This document shows, piece by piece, positions 16,535 to 24,736 of a stretch of DNA of 64,000 nucleotides. This DNA comes from an uncultured Prevotella sp. (lineage in GTDB: Bacteria > Bacteroidota > Bacteroidia > Bacteroidales > Bacteroidaceae). Position 1 is the stretch's first letter. Each line of letters opens with the position of its first letter. The notes beneath the pieces were generated by a model. That model was not told the origin of the DNA, made no database searches, and saw only the letters and a list, made by a program, of their open reading frames with translations. The stretch is taken from positions 36,047 to 100,046 of the forward strand of contig UQFS01000010.1 in assembly GCA_900540375.1 (NCBI GenBank), in the 5' to 3' direction. The position numbers and the translations under genes were made by a program.

Positions 16535-17193
16535 CCGACATGCAACAGCTCGACGACTATATCGTCAACCACAGCGACCCGGAAGACGAATACCTCTACC
16601 GTCTCTACCGCGCCACGAATATCCATACCATCCACGGGCGCATGCAAAGCGGACATCTGCAAGGGCGACTGCTGAAGATGCTCGTGCTGATGCAGCGGCC
16701 GAAGTATATCCTTGAGGTCGGCACGTTCTCGGGCTACTCGGCTATCTGTATGGCAGAGGGACTGAGTGAGTCGGGAGTGACTGGCAGTAAACTCTTCACC
16801 TTTGAGATCAACGATGAGATGGAGGACTTCGCCCGCTTCTGGATAGAAGGCAGCGCGGTTTCGCCGTGGATAGACTTTCGCATCGGCGACGCCTGCGTGG
16901 AAGCGCCTCGTTTAGGTGTGACCTTCGACATGGCATTTGTCGACGGCGACAAGCGGCGCTATGTGGAAACCTACGAGGCTATCCTGCCTCTGATGAATCC
17001 CGGTGGTATCATTCTCGCCGACAATACGCTGTGGGACGGACATGTCATCGACCCGGCCTATGACCACGATCATCAGACGCTCGGTATCCGGGCATTCAAC
17101 GATCACGTGCGCGACGACAAAAGGGTGGAAAAGGTCATCGTACCCGTGCGTGATGGGCTGACCATTATCAGAGTGTTGAATGATGAATGTTGA
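16531..17193 (+). CDS. Class I SAM-dependent O-methyltransferase (catechol-type family)
   Basis: The 220-residue protein belongs to the metal-dependent O-methyltransferase family related to catechol and caffeoyl-CoA methyltransferases. Seen are the SAM loop ILEVGTFSGYSAICMA (~59-74), DMAFVDGDKRRY (~132) with the metal-binding Asp region, and GGIILADNTLWDGHV (~152) with the second metal Asp-Asn pair. The gene overlaps aroQ by ATGA, so it is translationally coupled to it. The acceptor substrate cannot be read from sequence. Confidence 0.88.
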   Translation: MTDMQQLDDYIVNHSDPEDEYLYRLYRATNIHTIHGRMQSGHLQGRLLKMLVLMQRPKYILEVGTFSGYSAICMAEGLSESGVTGSKLFTFEINDEMEDFARFWIEGSAVSPWIDFRIGDACVEAPRLGVTFDMAFVDGDKRRYVETYEAILPLMNPGGIILADNTLWDGHVIDPAYDHDHQTLGIRAFNDHVRDDKRVEKVIVPVRDGLTIIRVLNDEC

Positions 17194-17240
17194 GTGATGA
17201 CTTGGTCAGTGTCCAAAGATGAATGTTGAGTGATGAATAG
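17179..17240. repeat. Duplicated ~19-bp direct repeat upstream of xerD
   Basis: GATGAATGTTGAGTGATGA occurs at about 17183-17201 and again at about 17218-17236, between the methyltransferase stop and the GTG start of xerD. A related sequence is present in inverse orientation before gmk (about 57500-57530). Confidence 0.7.
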
Positions 17241-17257
17241 TGTAGGGAGAAACGATT

Positions 17258-18163
17258 GTGGAATTAACAAAGCATTATCTACGTTATCTGAAGCTGGAGC
17301 GAGGCTATTCGCCCAACACCGTTGAGGCCTATAAGCATGACCTTGACTGGTTGCTGGGCTACTTAGAGCAAGAAGGGCTCGACCCGCTGAGCGTAAAGCT
17401 CGAGGATCTGGAGCATTTCGCGGCGATGCTTTCCGATCATGACATCAGCGCAAAGTCGCAGGCGCGCATCCTCAGCGGTGTGCGCGCGTTCTACCGCTAT
17501 CTGGTCTTGGACGGCTATCTCGACGTTGACCCGACAGAACTGCTGGAGTCTCCCCATCTGCCACAGCATTTGCCGGAATATCTGTCCACCGAGGAAGTGG
17601 ATGCTTTGGAGAACAGCATCGACCTGACCAGCAATGAAGGGCACCGCAACCGCGCCATCATCGAGGTATTCTTCTCCTGTGGCTTACGTGTCTCAGAGCT
17701 CACCAACCTCAAACTCAGCGACCTCTTCCTGCCACAAGGCTTCATCCGTGTCAACGGAAAAGGTGGTAAGCAGCGGTTGGTGCCCATATCAGAACGTGCC
17801 ATCCATGAGCTGAAGCTGTGGTTTGACGACCGGCGACAGATGAACATCAAGCCCGGCGAGGAGGACTATGTCTTTCTCAACCGGCGCGGACATCATCTCA
17901 CGCGTACGATGATTCTGATCATGGTGAAACGTCAGGCTGAGGCTGCGGGCATCAAGAAGATCATCTCACCGCACACGCTCCGCCACTCCTTCGCGACGGC
18001 ATTGCTCAAGGGCGGAGCCGATCTTCGCATCATCCAGGAACTGCTCGGGCATGCTGACCTCGGCACAACGGAGATCTACACCCACATGGACGACGAGTCG
18101 CTGCGGCAGGAAATCCTCTTGCATCACCCCAGAAACATCAAGCACGGGGCAGAGAACGGTTGA
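17258..18163 (+). CDS. xerD: Site-specific tyrosine recombinase XerD
   Basis: XerD acts with XerC at dif to resolve chromosome dimers at division. The 301-residue product starts with GTG. An N-terminal SAM-like core-binding domain (~1-85) is followed by the catalytic domain with all key residues: Arg144 (GLRVSEL), Lys in GKGGKQRL (~170), His239-x-x-Arg242 (HTLRHSF), His265 (LLGHADLGTTEIYTH) and nucleophile Tyr274. The preserved catalytic set and the absence of adjacent mobile genes fit a housekeeping Xer, not an integrase. The XerC/XerD split between paralogues in this phylum makes the letter less certain. Confidence 0.9.
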   Translation: MELTKHYLRYLKLERGYSPNTVEAYKHDLDWLLGYLEQEGLDPLSVKLEDLEHFAAMLSDHDISAKSQARILSGVRAFYRYLVLDGYLDVDPTELLESPHLPQHLPEYLSTEEVDALENSIDLTSNEGHRNRAIIEVFFSCGLRVSELTNLKLSDLFLPQGFIRVNGKGGKQRLVPISERAIHELKLWFDDRRQMNIKPGEEDYVFLNRRGHHLTRTMILIMVKRQAEAAGIKKIISPHTLRHSFATALLKGGADLRIIQELLGHADLGTTEIYTHMDDESLRQEILLHHPRNIKHGAENG

Positions 18164-18213
18164 ATTCTTTCACTTTCAGACGGAATACACCGATGCGTTT
18201 CAATATTATTTCT

Positions 18214-18222
18214 TAACTTTGC
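18214..18222 (+). promoter_or_regulatory. -7 promoter box for thyX
   Basis: TAACTTTGC matches TAnnTTTG, 24 nt upstream of the ATG at 18247 and 50 nt after the xerD stop. Confidence 0.55.
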
Positions 18223-18246
18223 AGCCAAAAGCAAAACGACAAAATC

Positions 18247-19140
18247 ATGAAGATCAATCAACCCTCTTTCGAGATATGGGAGCAGCAACCCGGAGTGGAC
18301 GGTGTCTACCGTCAGGTGGAGCGCTGCGGCAGAGTGTGCTACAAGAGTGAAAATCACCAGACTGCCGACTCGGCGCGCCCGTTTGTGGAGCGCATGATCG
18401 CCAGCAAGCATACGGCAATGCTCGAACATGCCACCATCTATCTGACGCTTGACGAGCACGACGACCGCACATCCTTCTACCGCCAAAACCGGTTCACACA
18501 TGTCAACATGGTGGATGGAAAGGCCTACATCACCACCAACCTGCGCGTGCTGGTGGAGAACGGGCGTATGGACGACCTCAAGGAACTCTGTGAGCCAATG
18601 ATTCACCATGAGCGTCGCGTCACGGTTCATTTCACCACTCAGGTAGCGATCACGCGCGAGTTCAACCGTCATCGCGTCAACTCCATGGCAGAGCAGAGTA
18701 CACGCTACTGCAATTACTCGAAAGAGAAATTCGGGGCTGAGATCACCATCAACCTGCCGCATTGGGTGAAAGAACTGCCCGACAGTGCGTGGACGTCGAC
18801 GATCAAGGAAGGCACGGTAAGTCTCGACGATGACGCTTTCCTTGCTTTGACTAAGAAAGTTGTCGCGGGTGAGGCCGACGCTGCCGACAACTGGCTCTTT
18901 GCCAACTTAGCTGCCGAGCGTGCTTACCTCAATCTGACAGCCTTGGGGCGCAAGCCTCAGGAAGCCCGCGTGGTGTTGCCGTTGGACACCAACACGGAGT
19001 TGGTTCATACAGCTTTCCTTTCTGACTGGAAGCATTTCTTCAATTTACGTGCCTTAGGCACTACGGGTGCTCCTCATCCTGATGCCAAGGCGGTGGCCCT
19101 GCCGCTTTACGAAGAGATGAAGAGACGCTTTTCGCTCTGA
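18247..19140 (+). CDS. thyX: Flavin-dependent thymidylate synthase ThyX
   Basis: ThyX makes dTMP from dUMP with methylene-tetrahydrofolate, FAD and NADPH, and is unrelated to ThyA. The family signature RHRxxSxxxxSxRY is present as RHRVNSMAEQSTRY (~141). The length of 297 fits the longer ThyX group. Other conserved parts are AMLEHATIYL (~58) and AERAYLNL near the C-terminus. It has its own promoter box and a terminator-like hairpin downstream, so it is probably monocistronic. Confidence 0.95.
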   Translation: MKINQPSFEIWEQQPGVDGVYRQVERCGRVCYKSENHQTADSARPFVERMIASKHTAMLEHATIYLTLDEHDDRTSFYRQNRFTHVNMVDGKAYITTNLRVLVENGRMDDLKELCEPMIHHERRVTVHFTTQVAITREFNRHRVNSMAEQSTRYCNYSKEKFGAEITINLPHWVKELPDSAWTSTIKEGTVSLDDDAFLALTKKVVAGEADAADNWLFANLAAERAYLNLTALGRKPQEARVVLPLDTNTELVHTAFLSDWKHFFNLRALGTTGAPHPDAKAVALPLYEEMKRRFSL

Positions 19141-19191
19141 TCCTCTTCCCTCAGCGTTTTTTCGTTTGATATCTTACACACTTAACAGACA

Positions 19192-19218
19192 AGCCGGCCT
19201 TATAGGTCGGCTCAGTTT
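19192..19218 (+). terminator. Intrinsic terminator downstream of thyX
   Basis: The stem AGCCGGCCT/AGGTCGGCT (one G-U) with a 3-nt loop is followed by CAGTTTTT. It lies between thyX and the next same-strand gene. Confidence 0.65.
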
Positions 19219-19263
19219 TTCCCCTTTCCTTTCTCTCGTTTTCGACACTTCATCCAAGAAACT

Positions 19264-20883
19264 ATGATATTCCATCCGCTCGATATATCCATGCAGCCAC
19301 CGGTCAGGTTGAACAATCCGTTCTATTACGAGCCGGATGCGCTTTGTCAGCTGGCGATCGCGCAATTGGTGGCTTATCTGCGTGGCGACAAAGAGCAGAC
19401 CTTTGCAAAAGACGCGGTGGATGCCAGCTTTCAGGCGGAGATAGCCAAAGGCAAGATGTTTGGCGTGGTAATCGTACGGCAAGACGGTGAACAGGGTTAT
19501 ATTGCCGGTTACAGTGGACAGATTGTCGGACGCAGCGACTGGCCCGACTTCGTACCGGCCGTCTATGACTATCTTCAGCCCAACGGCTATTTCAAAACGC
19601 ACGAGGCAGAAATCTCGGACATCAATATGCGCATCCGCGACATGGAGCGGGGACAGGATTTGCACGAGGCCCATCAGCAGTCGGAGGCCGTGAAAGTCCG
19701 GCAGGAGCAGGCCATCCAAGACTTTAAAGCCAATCATCCCAGTGGGACGAGGGTAGGGGAAAGCAACGAAGAATATATCCGCCGACGGCAATTCGAGAAT
19801 GCGGAGCTCCATCGTTTGCGGAAAGATTACCGGGCTCAGGTGGAGCAAGCGTTGAGCGCTGTCGACGAGTTGGAGCGTGCGCTGCGTCGTCTTCGCCAAC
19901 AGCGTCGCCAAAAGAGCGACAATTTGCAGTCGTGGCTCTTCCGTCAGTTTCGCTTGCGCAACGCACGCGGAGAGGTGAAGGACATCGAGGAGATCTTCCA
20001 CGATTACGGTCAGCAGCAAGGGCGAAAGATGGTGGCACCGGCAGGCAGCGGCGAATGCTGTGAGCCGAAGTTGCTGCAATATGCCTTTGAACGGGGGATG
20101 CAGCCGCTGAGCATGGCGATGTTTTGGTGGGGAGAAAGTCCGAAAGAGGAGGTGAGGCACCATCTCCAGTGCTATCCAGCCTGCAACGGTAAGTGCAAGC
20201 CACTGCTGTGGTGGATGTTGCAGGGGATGGATGTGGAACCGAATCCTCTTGATGATGAGCGTCATCAAGAACTGCCCGTCGTCTATGAGGATGTCGCCAT
20301 CTGTGTGGTCCGTAAGCCTGCGGGAATGCTCTCCGTGCCGGGGAAGAATGCACGGGAGAGTGTGTATAGTCTGATGAAAGCCCATTGTCCGGAAGCCGAG
20401 GGACCGCTGATCGTCCATCGGCTCGACATGGCGACGAGTGGACTGATGGTGATCGCAAAGACATGGGAGGCTTATCACAACCTGCAAGACCAGTTTTTGC
20501 GTCATGAGGTGAAGAAGCGCTATGTGGCGCGGTTGAGCCATGAGATGAAGGCAGAAGACGGCGTTTTGTCGCTGCCGCTTCGGCCGGACCTCGATGATCG
20601 TCCCCGACAAATCGTTGATAAGCTCCATGGCAAGGCGGCGACAACCTATTTTCAGAAGATTGATGAAAGGCATGTGGCGCTCTGTCCTCAGACCGGTCGT
20701 ACCCATCAGTTACGGGTACACTGTGCGCATCCCGATGGTTTGAACAATCCAATTGTGGGCGATGAACTCTATGGTCAGCGTGCTCGTCGGTTGTGTCTGC
20801 ACGCCGAGCAGCTCACCTTCCGTCATCCTCGTAGTGGCAAAAACGTTACCTTTGAGTGGAAAATAGACTTTGACGAGGAATAA
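19264..20883 (+). CDS. RluA family pseudouridine synthase with long N-terminal extension
   Basis: The C-terminal half (~330-539) is a pseudouridine synthase of the RluA family, with catalytic Asp388 in VHRLDMATSG and the usual ARLSHEM and TGRTHQLRVHCAHP motifs. Members isomerise uridines in rRNA or tRNA. At 539 residues it is about twice the length of RluA. The extra N-terminal ~330 residues hold a mixed domain (~1-110), a charged coiled-coil stretch (~110-220, rich in Glu, Arg, Gln) and a Cys-containing segment (CCEPKLL, CYPACNGKCK, ~260-320). The extension may guide substrate binding. Target site unknown. Confidence 0.88.
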   Translation: MIFHPLDISMQPPVRLNNPFYYEPDALCQLAIAQLVAYLRGDKEQTFAKDAVDASFQAEIAKGKMFGVVIVRQDGEQGYIAGYSGQIVGRSDWPDFVPAVYDYLQPNGYFKTHEAEISDINMRIRDMERGQDLHEAHQQSEAVKVRQEQAIQDFKANHPSGTRVGESNEEYIRRRQFENAELHRLRKDYRAQVEQALSAVDELERALRRLRQQRRQKSDNLQSWLFRQFRLRNARGEVKDIEEIFHDYGQQQGRKMVAPAGSGECCEPKLLQYAFERGMQPLSMAMFWWGESPKEEVRHHLQCYPACNGKCKPLLWWMLQGMDVEPNPLDDERHQELPVVYEDVAICVVRKPAGMLSVPGKNARESVYSLMKAHCPEAEGPLIVHRLDMATSGLMVIAKTWEAYHNLQDQFLRHEVKKRYVARLSHEMKAEDGVLSLPLRPDLDDRPRQIVDKLHGKAATTYFQKIDERHVALCPQTGRTHQLRVHCAHPDGLNNPIVGDELYGQRARRLCLHAEQLTFRHPRSGKNVTFEWKIDFDEE

Positions 20884-20944
20884 GGATGGGCAAAAGATAG
20901 ACAGCTGGCAACCGCTATATAGTAGTAAAAATGCCGCTAAAGAC

Positions 20945-21034
20945 ATGGTCAAACATTCGTCAGCCGAATGTCAAACGTTTGTCATCCAATTAGCTGACGT
21001 TCGTTAGACAATTGGCTGACGAACGTTTGACCAT
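20945..21034. repeat. Four-unit F-F-R-R intergenic palindromic element, copy 1
   Basis: Four ~22-nt units related to GTCAAACGTTCGTCAGCCAA stand as two forward then two reverse copies. The whole is a near-perfect 90-bp palindrome that pairs along its length without gaps. A second copy with the same architecture is at 58743-58830. Both lie between convergent genes, so a structured 3' end or bidirectional transcription barrier is the simplest reading. Confidence 0.85.
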
Positions 21035-21088
21035 TTCGTAATTGCCTTTTTTGCACGATACATCAAGGTTGAAGAAACCATCGATCAA

Positions 21089-21125
21089 AAAAAGCATGGT
21101 GAGCAAACAGCTTACCATGCTTTTT
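21089..21125. terminator. Bidirectional terminator between the RluA-type gene and the GH51 gene
   Basis: A 15-bp stem (21089-21103 / 21111-21125, one G-U) with a 7-nt loop is flanked by A-run and T-run, so it can act from both directions. It lies 23 nt past the GH51 stop codon on the minus strand. Confidence 0.8.
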
Positions 21126-21147
21126 ATGATCAGTAAAGAAGTCTCTT

Positions 21148-23109
21148 TTAGAATCTATATACTGCGAATGTCTTGGCAGGGATGATCACCGTGCAAGCGT
21201 TTCCGTTGACATCCACCGAACTCTGCTGCGGTATCACATTATTGGGTTTGTCGAGTGTGTTCACCGCACGGGGATCATCAGCGTGGATCGTGGTGACCTT
21301 TGCCTGACCTGCGATCTTACCGCCACGGAAGGAGAGTGTGACCTGCTGCGGCTGGTCGCTGGTGTTAGCCATCTTCACGATATATTTCTTCATAGCCTTG
21401 TCCCATACTGCACTGGCATAGAGTCCGTCCTTACCTTCGACAGGCTTGCCGTCCTCAGTGAGGCTAAGCACATTGGTGCCCTTATTGGTACCGTAGAGCA
21501 TCTGCACATACCAGTTGACCGAGCGCACCGAGCGCAGATTGTCAAACCAAATAAGGTCGGGCCGCCACTGCCAGCCTTCCACATGGGCGAAAAGCGGAGC
21601 ATAGGTAGCCTGGTACACTACGTCGGCATTGCGCTCCAGGCCCGTCATGAAGGCAGCCTCGGAAAGAGCAGCCTCGAAATTGTTCTTTGCCACGGTAGGC
21701 TGATCGTCCACTCCCTTGACGTGCGAGGCATATTCTCCGGCAAAGACCTTCGGCCCCTTGCGTGAATAGTTGTCATATCGTCCTGCGTTCTTGAGGAACC
21801 AGTCGGGCGACATATAGTAGTGTTCATCAACAAGATCCACTCCTATCTTGCGCATCTGCTCCCAACCATAGTCAAAGTCCTTGCCGCTGGCAGACGGGCC
21901 GGAGGTTCCGCAGATCTTGATATTAGGATATTTGGCGCGTATCTGCTCCACGAACTTCTTCAGACGCTCGGGATAGAGCGGTCCCCACTGCTCGTTGCCA
22001 ATACCAATCTGCTTAAGGTTGAACGGTTGCGGATGACCCATCTCAGCGCGCAGCTTACCCCACTTGGTAGTCGTAGCACCGTTGGCGAACTCGATCAAGT
22101 CGAGGGCATCGTCGATATATGGCTGCAAGTCGTCGACAGCCATGTGTGCGTTCTTGTCATTATCCTTGTTTTGGAACTGACAGGCAAGACCACAACTCAG
22201 CACCGGCAACGGCTCTGCGCCAATTTTCTCCGACAGCAGGAAGAACTCATAGAAGCCGAGTCCATAGGTCTGGTAATAGTTGGGATAGAGGCGATGCGGG
22301 AAGGTATAGTTCCAGCGGTTCTCGTTGAGTGGACGGTTCTCTGCCGGTCCTACGCTGTTCTTCCACTGATAGCGAGTGGCCAGATCCGTACCCTCAACAA
22401 TACATCCGCCGGGGAAGCGGAAGATGCCGGGGTGAAGATCTTCCAAGTCTTTCACCAAGTCGGCACGCAGTCCGTGCCAGTTGTCTTTGGGGAATAGGCT
22501 GACATGGTCGAGATCCACACCGTCGGCACTCTCCAGAAAGATGCGCATCAAGCCCTTCTCGACCGTTTTGTTGGAGGTGAGCGTCACCGTTTTCTTAGCC
22601 CACTGGTTGTTCGTGATGGTGATCTCCTTCTTGTCGATCGGGTTGTCATGGTCGTCGACAAGCTCTACGCGAATCTTAGCTTCCTTACCCTGTAAGTCGT
22701 GGAGACGGGCAAAGACCGAGAAGTCATAGCTCATGCCCTTCTTCAGTCCCATGCCGAAGAAGCCACGGTTCTCCAGTCCTGTGAACTTTTGGTCATGACC
22801 GGCACTCTCCAATACCACGTAGTGGGGATTGCGGTCAAAGGCCGGCTTCACGTCGCTGACGCTGACATTGCCGAAGGTGTTCCAACCCATCAGCCGCTGC
22901 GGAAATTCAAAACTGCGGTTTTCGACCATCTCGGCATAGAGTCCGCCGTCGGCGCCGAAGTTGATATCCTCAAAGAAGATACCGTACATCGTCGGTTGGA
23001 TGGGTGCACCCGGCTTGGTGTTGATGGTGAACTGTCGCTGAGCCGAAGCCCCCGTGAGGGAGAGCAAGCCAAGGGCCAGCGAGACAAACATTTTAGTAGT
23101 ATGGTTCAT
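21148..23109 (-). CDS. Secreted GH51 alpha-L-arabinofuranosidase
   Basis: GH51 enzymes release terminal alpha-L-arabinofuranose from arabinan, arabinoxylan or arabinogalactan. The start at MNHTTKMFVSLALGLLSLTG gives a signal peptide ending ...GASAQ and 653 residues. The N-terminal ~200 residues include a carbohydrate-binding-like beta domain. The barrel carries acid/base Glu373 in GIGNEQWGP and nucleophile Glu459 in FAGEYASH, followed by the C-terminal beta-sandwich typical of the family. It is the last gene of a three-gene leftward operon (GH2, GH2-like, GH51), 93 nt after the GH2-like stop, and ends at a strong terminator. Confidence 0.94.
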   Translation of the reverse strand: MNHTTKMFVSLALGLLSLTGASAQRQFTINTKPGAPIQPTMYGIFFEDINFGADGGLYAEMVENRSFEFPQRLMGWNTFGNVSVSDVKPAFDRNPHYVVLESAGHDQKFTGLENRGFFGMGLKKGMSYDFSVFARLHDLQGKEAKIRVELVDDHDNPIDKKEITITNNQWAKKTVTLTSNKTVEKGLMRIFLESADGVDLDHVSLFPKDNWHGLRADLVKDLEDLHPGIFRFPGGCIVEGTDLATRYQWKNSVGPAENRPLNENRWNYTFPHRLYPNYYQTYGLGFYEFFLLSEKIGAEPLPVLSCGLACQFQNKDNDKNAHMAVDDLQPYIDDALDLIEFANGATTTKWGKLRAEMGHPQPFNLKQIGIGNEQWGPLYPERLKKFVEQIRAKYPNIKICGTSGPSASGKDFDYGWEQMRKIGVDLVDEHYYMSPDWFLKNAGRYDNYSRKGPKVFAGEYASHVKGVDDQPTVAKNNFEAALSEAAFMTGLERNADVVYQATYAPLFAHVEGWQWRPDLIWFDNLRSVRSVNWYVQMLYGTNKGTNVLSLTEDGKPVEGKDGLYASAVWDKAMKKYIVKMANTSDQPQQVTLSFRGGKIAGQAKVTTIHADDPRAVNTLDKPNNVIPQQSSVDVNGNACTVIIPAKTFAVYRF

Positions 23110-23202
23110 AAGTAATGATAGTTGTGCCTTCTCCCTCCTCCCGGACAAGCCGAGAGAAGGAAGAGAGACAAGTTAAATATAGGATGTTATGTTCTAAACA
23201 AA

Positions 23203-24663
23203 TCATTTTGGCAGGAAGGTCAGCACGCAATGTGCCGACTCCGGCCCTATGGTCAGGCTGTTGGCCGACGCCTGTCCGACGGTGAGAGGCTTATTGCCTA
23301 CCAGCATCAGTCCTTTGCTGTCTGCTCCGGTCAAGGTGGTGGTCAGCACACGGGGGCGTGGAGCGCTGAGCGAAGCCAGCTGAGCATTGCCCTTCAGGTC
23401 CTGAGCCAGGAACACCGTGCGGTTGAGCCGCGGCGATGCCAAGAAGCTTACTTGCTGCAGTCCGGGCAGGCCGACACTCATCACGCCTTGCGGTTGGACA
23501 GTGTATTTCCATGTCTGTCGCGTACCATTGCACAGATCATAGACGGCCGACACTGTGACGGGCTGTCCCTTTTTCGGCTTCGTCGAATTGAGACTGACGA
23601 GCGTTGCATCCGTTGTCGGGCGCAGACCGCACTCTCCCGACACCGGCAGCAGATCCACACCACCGACCATATATTTGGAGAGGAAACCGGTCTGCCTGTC
23701 AAAGACCACGGTGCAAGCCTTATTTTTCACAGTGATGATGCGCTTTGAGCGCTTGACTTTCAGGGTCCCGCCGTTGAGTCGCTTGGCAGCCTCGGCCTCT
23801 CCGTTTCTGATTTCATCTTGGAAAGAGAAGGTAGTCTGAGGCAGATAGCGGTAAGCCGCACTGACGAGATGCCGGTCAGCATCCACGAAAGCCGTGCTTG
23901 TCAACGGCTGGTCGCTGACCACCTGCAAGCCGGCCTCACGGGCAGCAGCAATGAAATCAGGGTCGGACGAGAGCTTATTGTAGGTAACAGCGTTGAATCC
24001 TAAATCACGCAACAGCTGTGCATCTTCCGCCATTCGCTGCTTGATGTCGAGGAACCCACGGTAAGGCTCCACGCTGATGCGGTCTGCTACCCGACTTCCT
24101 GTCGCGGCTTTCACTGGTTGAAAGGTGGGAGCCGGGGCCTCGCCTTGCGGCAGCGAGTAGATATAGATGCCCGTCGTGAACCCAGTCTTGTCCTCAGCCC
24201 GCATGGGCTCACCACCTTCGTAGCGCGACATGCTGAACGCAAAGAGGTTACGACGGTCGAAGCGGATGTAGGGCGTGATGTCGAACTCGGTCTGAGCCAA
24301 TTGTCCGGTCTGCCCCAGAAAATGCTCGTTGACATAGATGTCGGCCACAGCCGACACGTAACCGATATGCAGGAACACACGGCGTTTCTTATACTCCGTT
24401 GGCATCGTCACCCAGCCACGGTAGGCGCCGGCATAGTTTTTCTTCGCCCAATCGTCGGGTACCGACCAGGCACCGGGCACTGTCTGCAACAGCCACTGAG
24501 TGTCATCAAGCGCGGTCGCTTCGATATGGCGTGGCAAGTTTGCGGCGCTCTCCGCAATCTTGAACAGCCAGTTCTCACTCAAAGAGATCGTGTCGCCCTC
24601 GGCGGCATGAAGCATGGAAAACTGCATGGCCAACGCTGCGGCCATCATCATCATCTTTTTCAT
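23203..24663 (-). CDS. Exported GH2-like protein lacking most of the catalytic barrel
   Basis: The 486-residue product has a signal peptide (MKKMMMMAAALAMQFSMLHA) and a GH2-type jelly-roll domain (~30-170, with YRGWVTMP and VADIYVNEHFLG). A short piece resembles the first strands of the GH2 TIM barrel (~200-260, LLRDLGFNAVTYNKL). It then passes directly to a region like the C-terminal beta-galactosidase small-chain domain (FDRQTGFLSKYMVGGVDLLP, ~325). That last segment matches FDKQTGWLRQYTVDGSNLLP of the upstream GH2 enzyme. The acid/base NE and nucleophile Glu motifs are absent, so catalysis by the GH2 mechanism is not expected. The frame is intact, which suggests a binding or accessory role or a recent internally deleted paralogue. 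Confidence 0.75.
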   Translation of the reverse strand: MKKMMMMAAALAMQFSMLHAAEGDTISLSENWLFKIAESAANLPRHIEATALDDTQWLLQTVPGAWSVPDDWAKKNYAGAYRGWVTMPTEYKKRRVFLHIGYVSAVADIYVNEHFLGQTGQLAQTEFDITPYIRFDRRNLFAFSMSRYEGGEPMRAEDKTGFTTGIYIYSLPQGEAPAPTFQPVKAATGSRVADRISVEPYRGFLDIKQRMAEDAQLLRDLGFNAVTYNKLSSDPDFIAAAREAGLQVVSDQPLTSTAFVDADRHLVSAAYRYLPQTTFSFQDEIRNGEAEAAKRLNGGTLKVKRSKRIITVKNKACTVVFDRQTGFLSKYMVGGVDLLPVSGECGLRPTTDATLVSLNSTKPKKGQPVTVSAVYDLCNGTRQTWKYTVQPQGVMSVGLPGLQQVSFLASPRLNRTVFLAQDLKGNAQLASLSAPRPRVLTTTLTGADSKGLMLVGNKPLTVGQASANSLTIGPESAHCVLTFLPK

Positions 24664-24736
24664 TATTACGTTTTTATCTTTGGCGTATCCGCGGCGGGGC
24701 TCTCCTGAATACTCAGCCCGGCCTGTGGATATCGGA

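Noticed and set aside
19174..20706. A 510-codon open frame on the minus strand
   Set aside because: It lies antisense to the RluA-type gene, whose catalytic motifs are clear. The antisense translation shows no recognisable domain and is best explained by codon bias.
20945..21034. Possible small CRISPR array
   Set aside because: The four units alternate in orientation and have no unique spacers between them, and no cas genes are present.
23203..24663. Frameshifted or pseudogene call for the GH2-like gene
   Set aside because: The frame is continuous with an intact signal peptide and a proper stop, so I list it as a CDS with missing catalytic domain, while noting that a decaying gene is possible.
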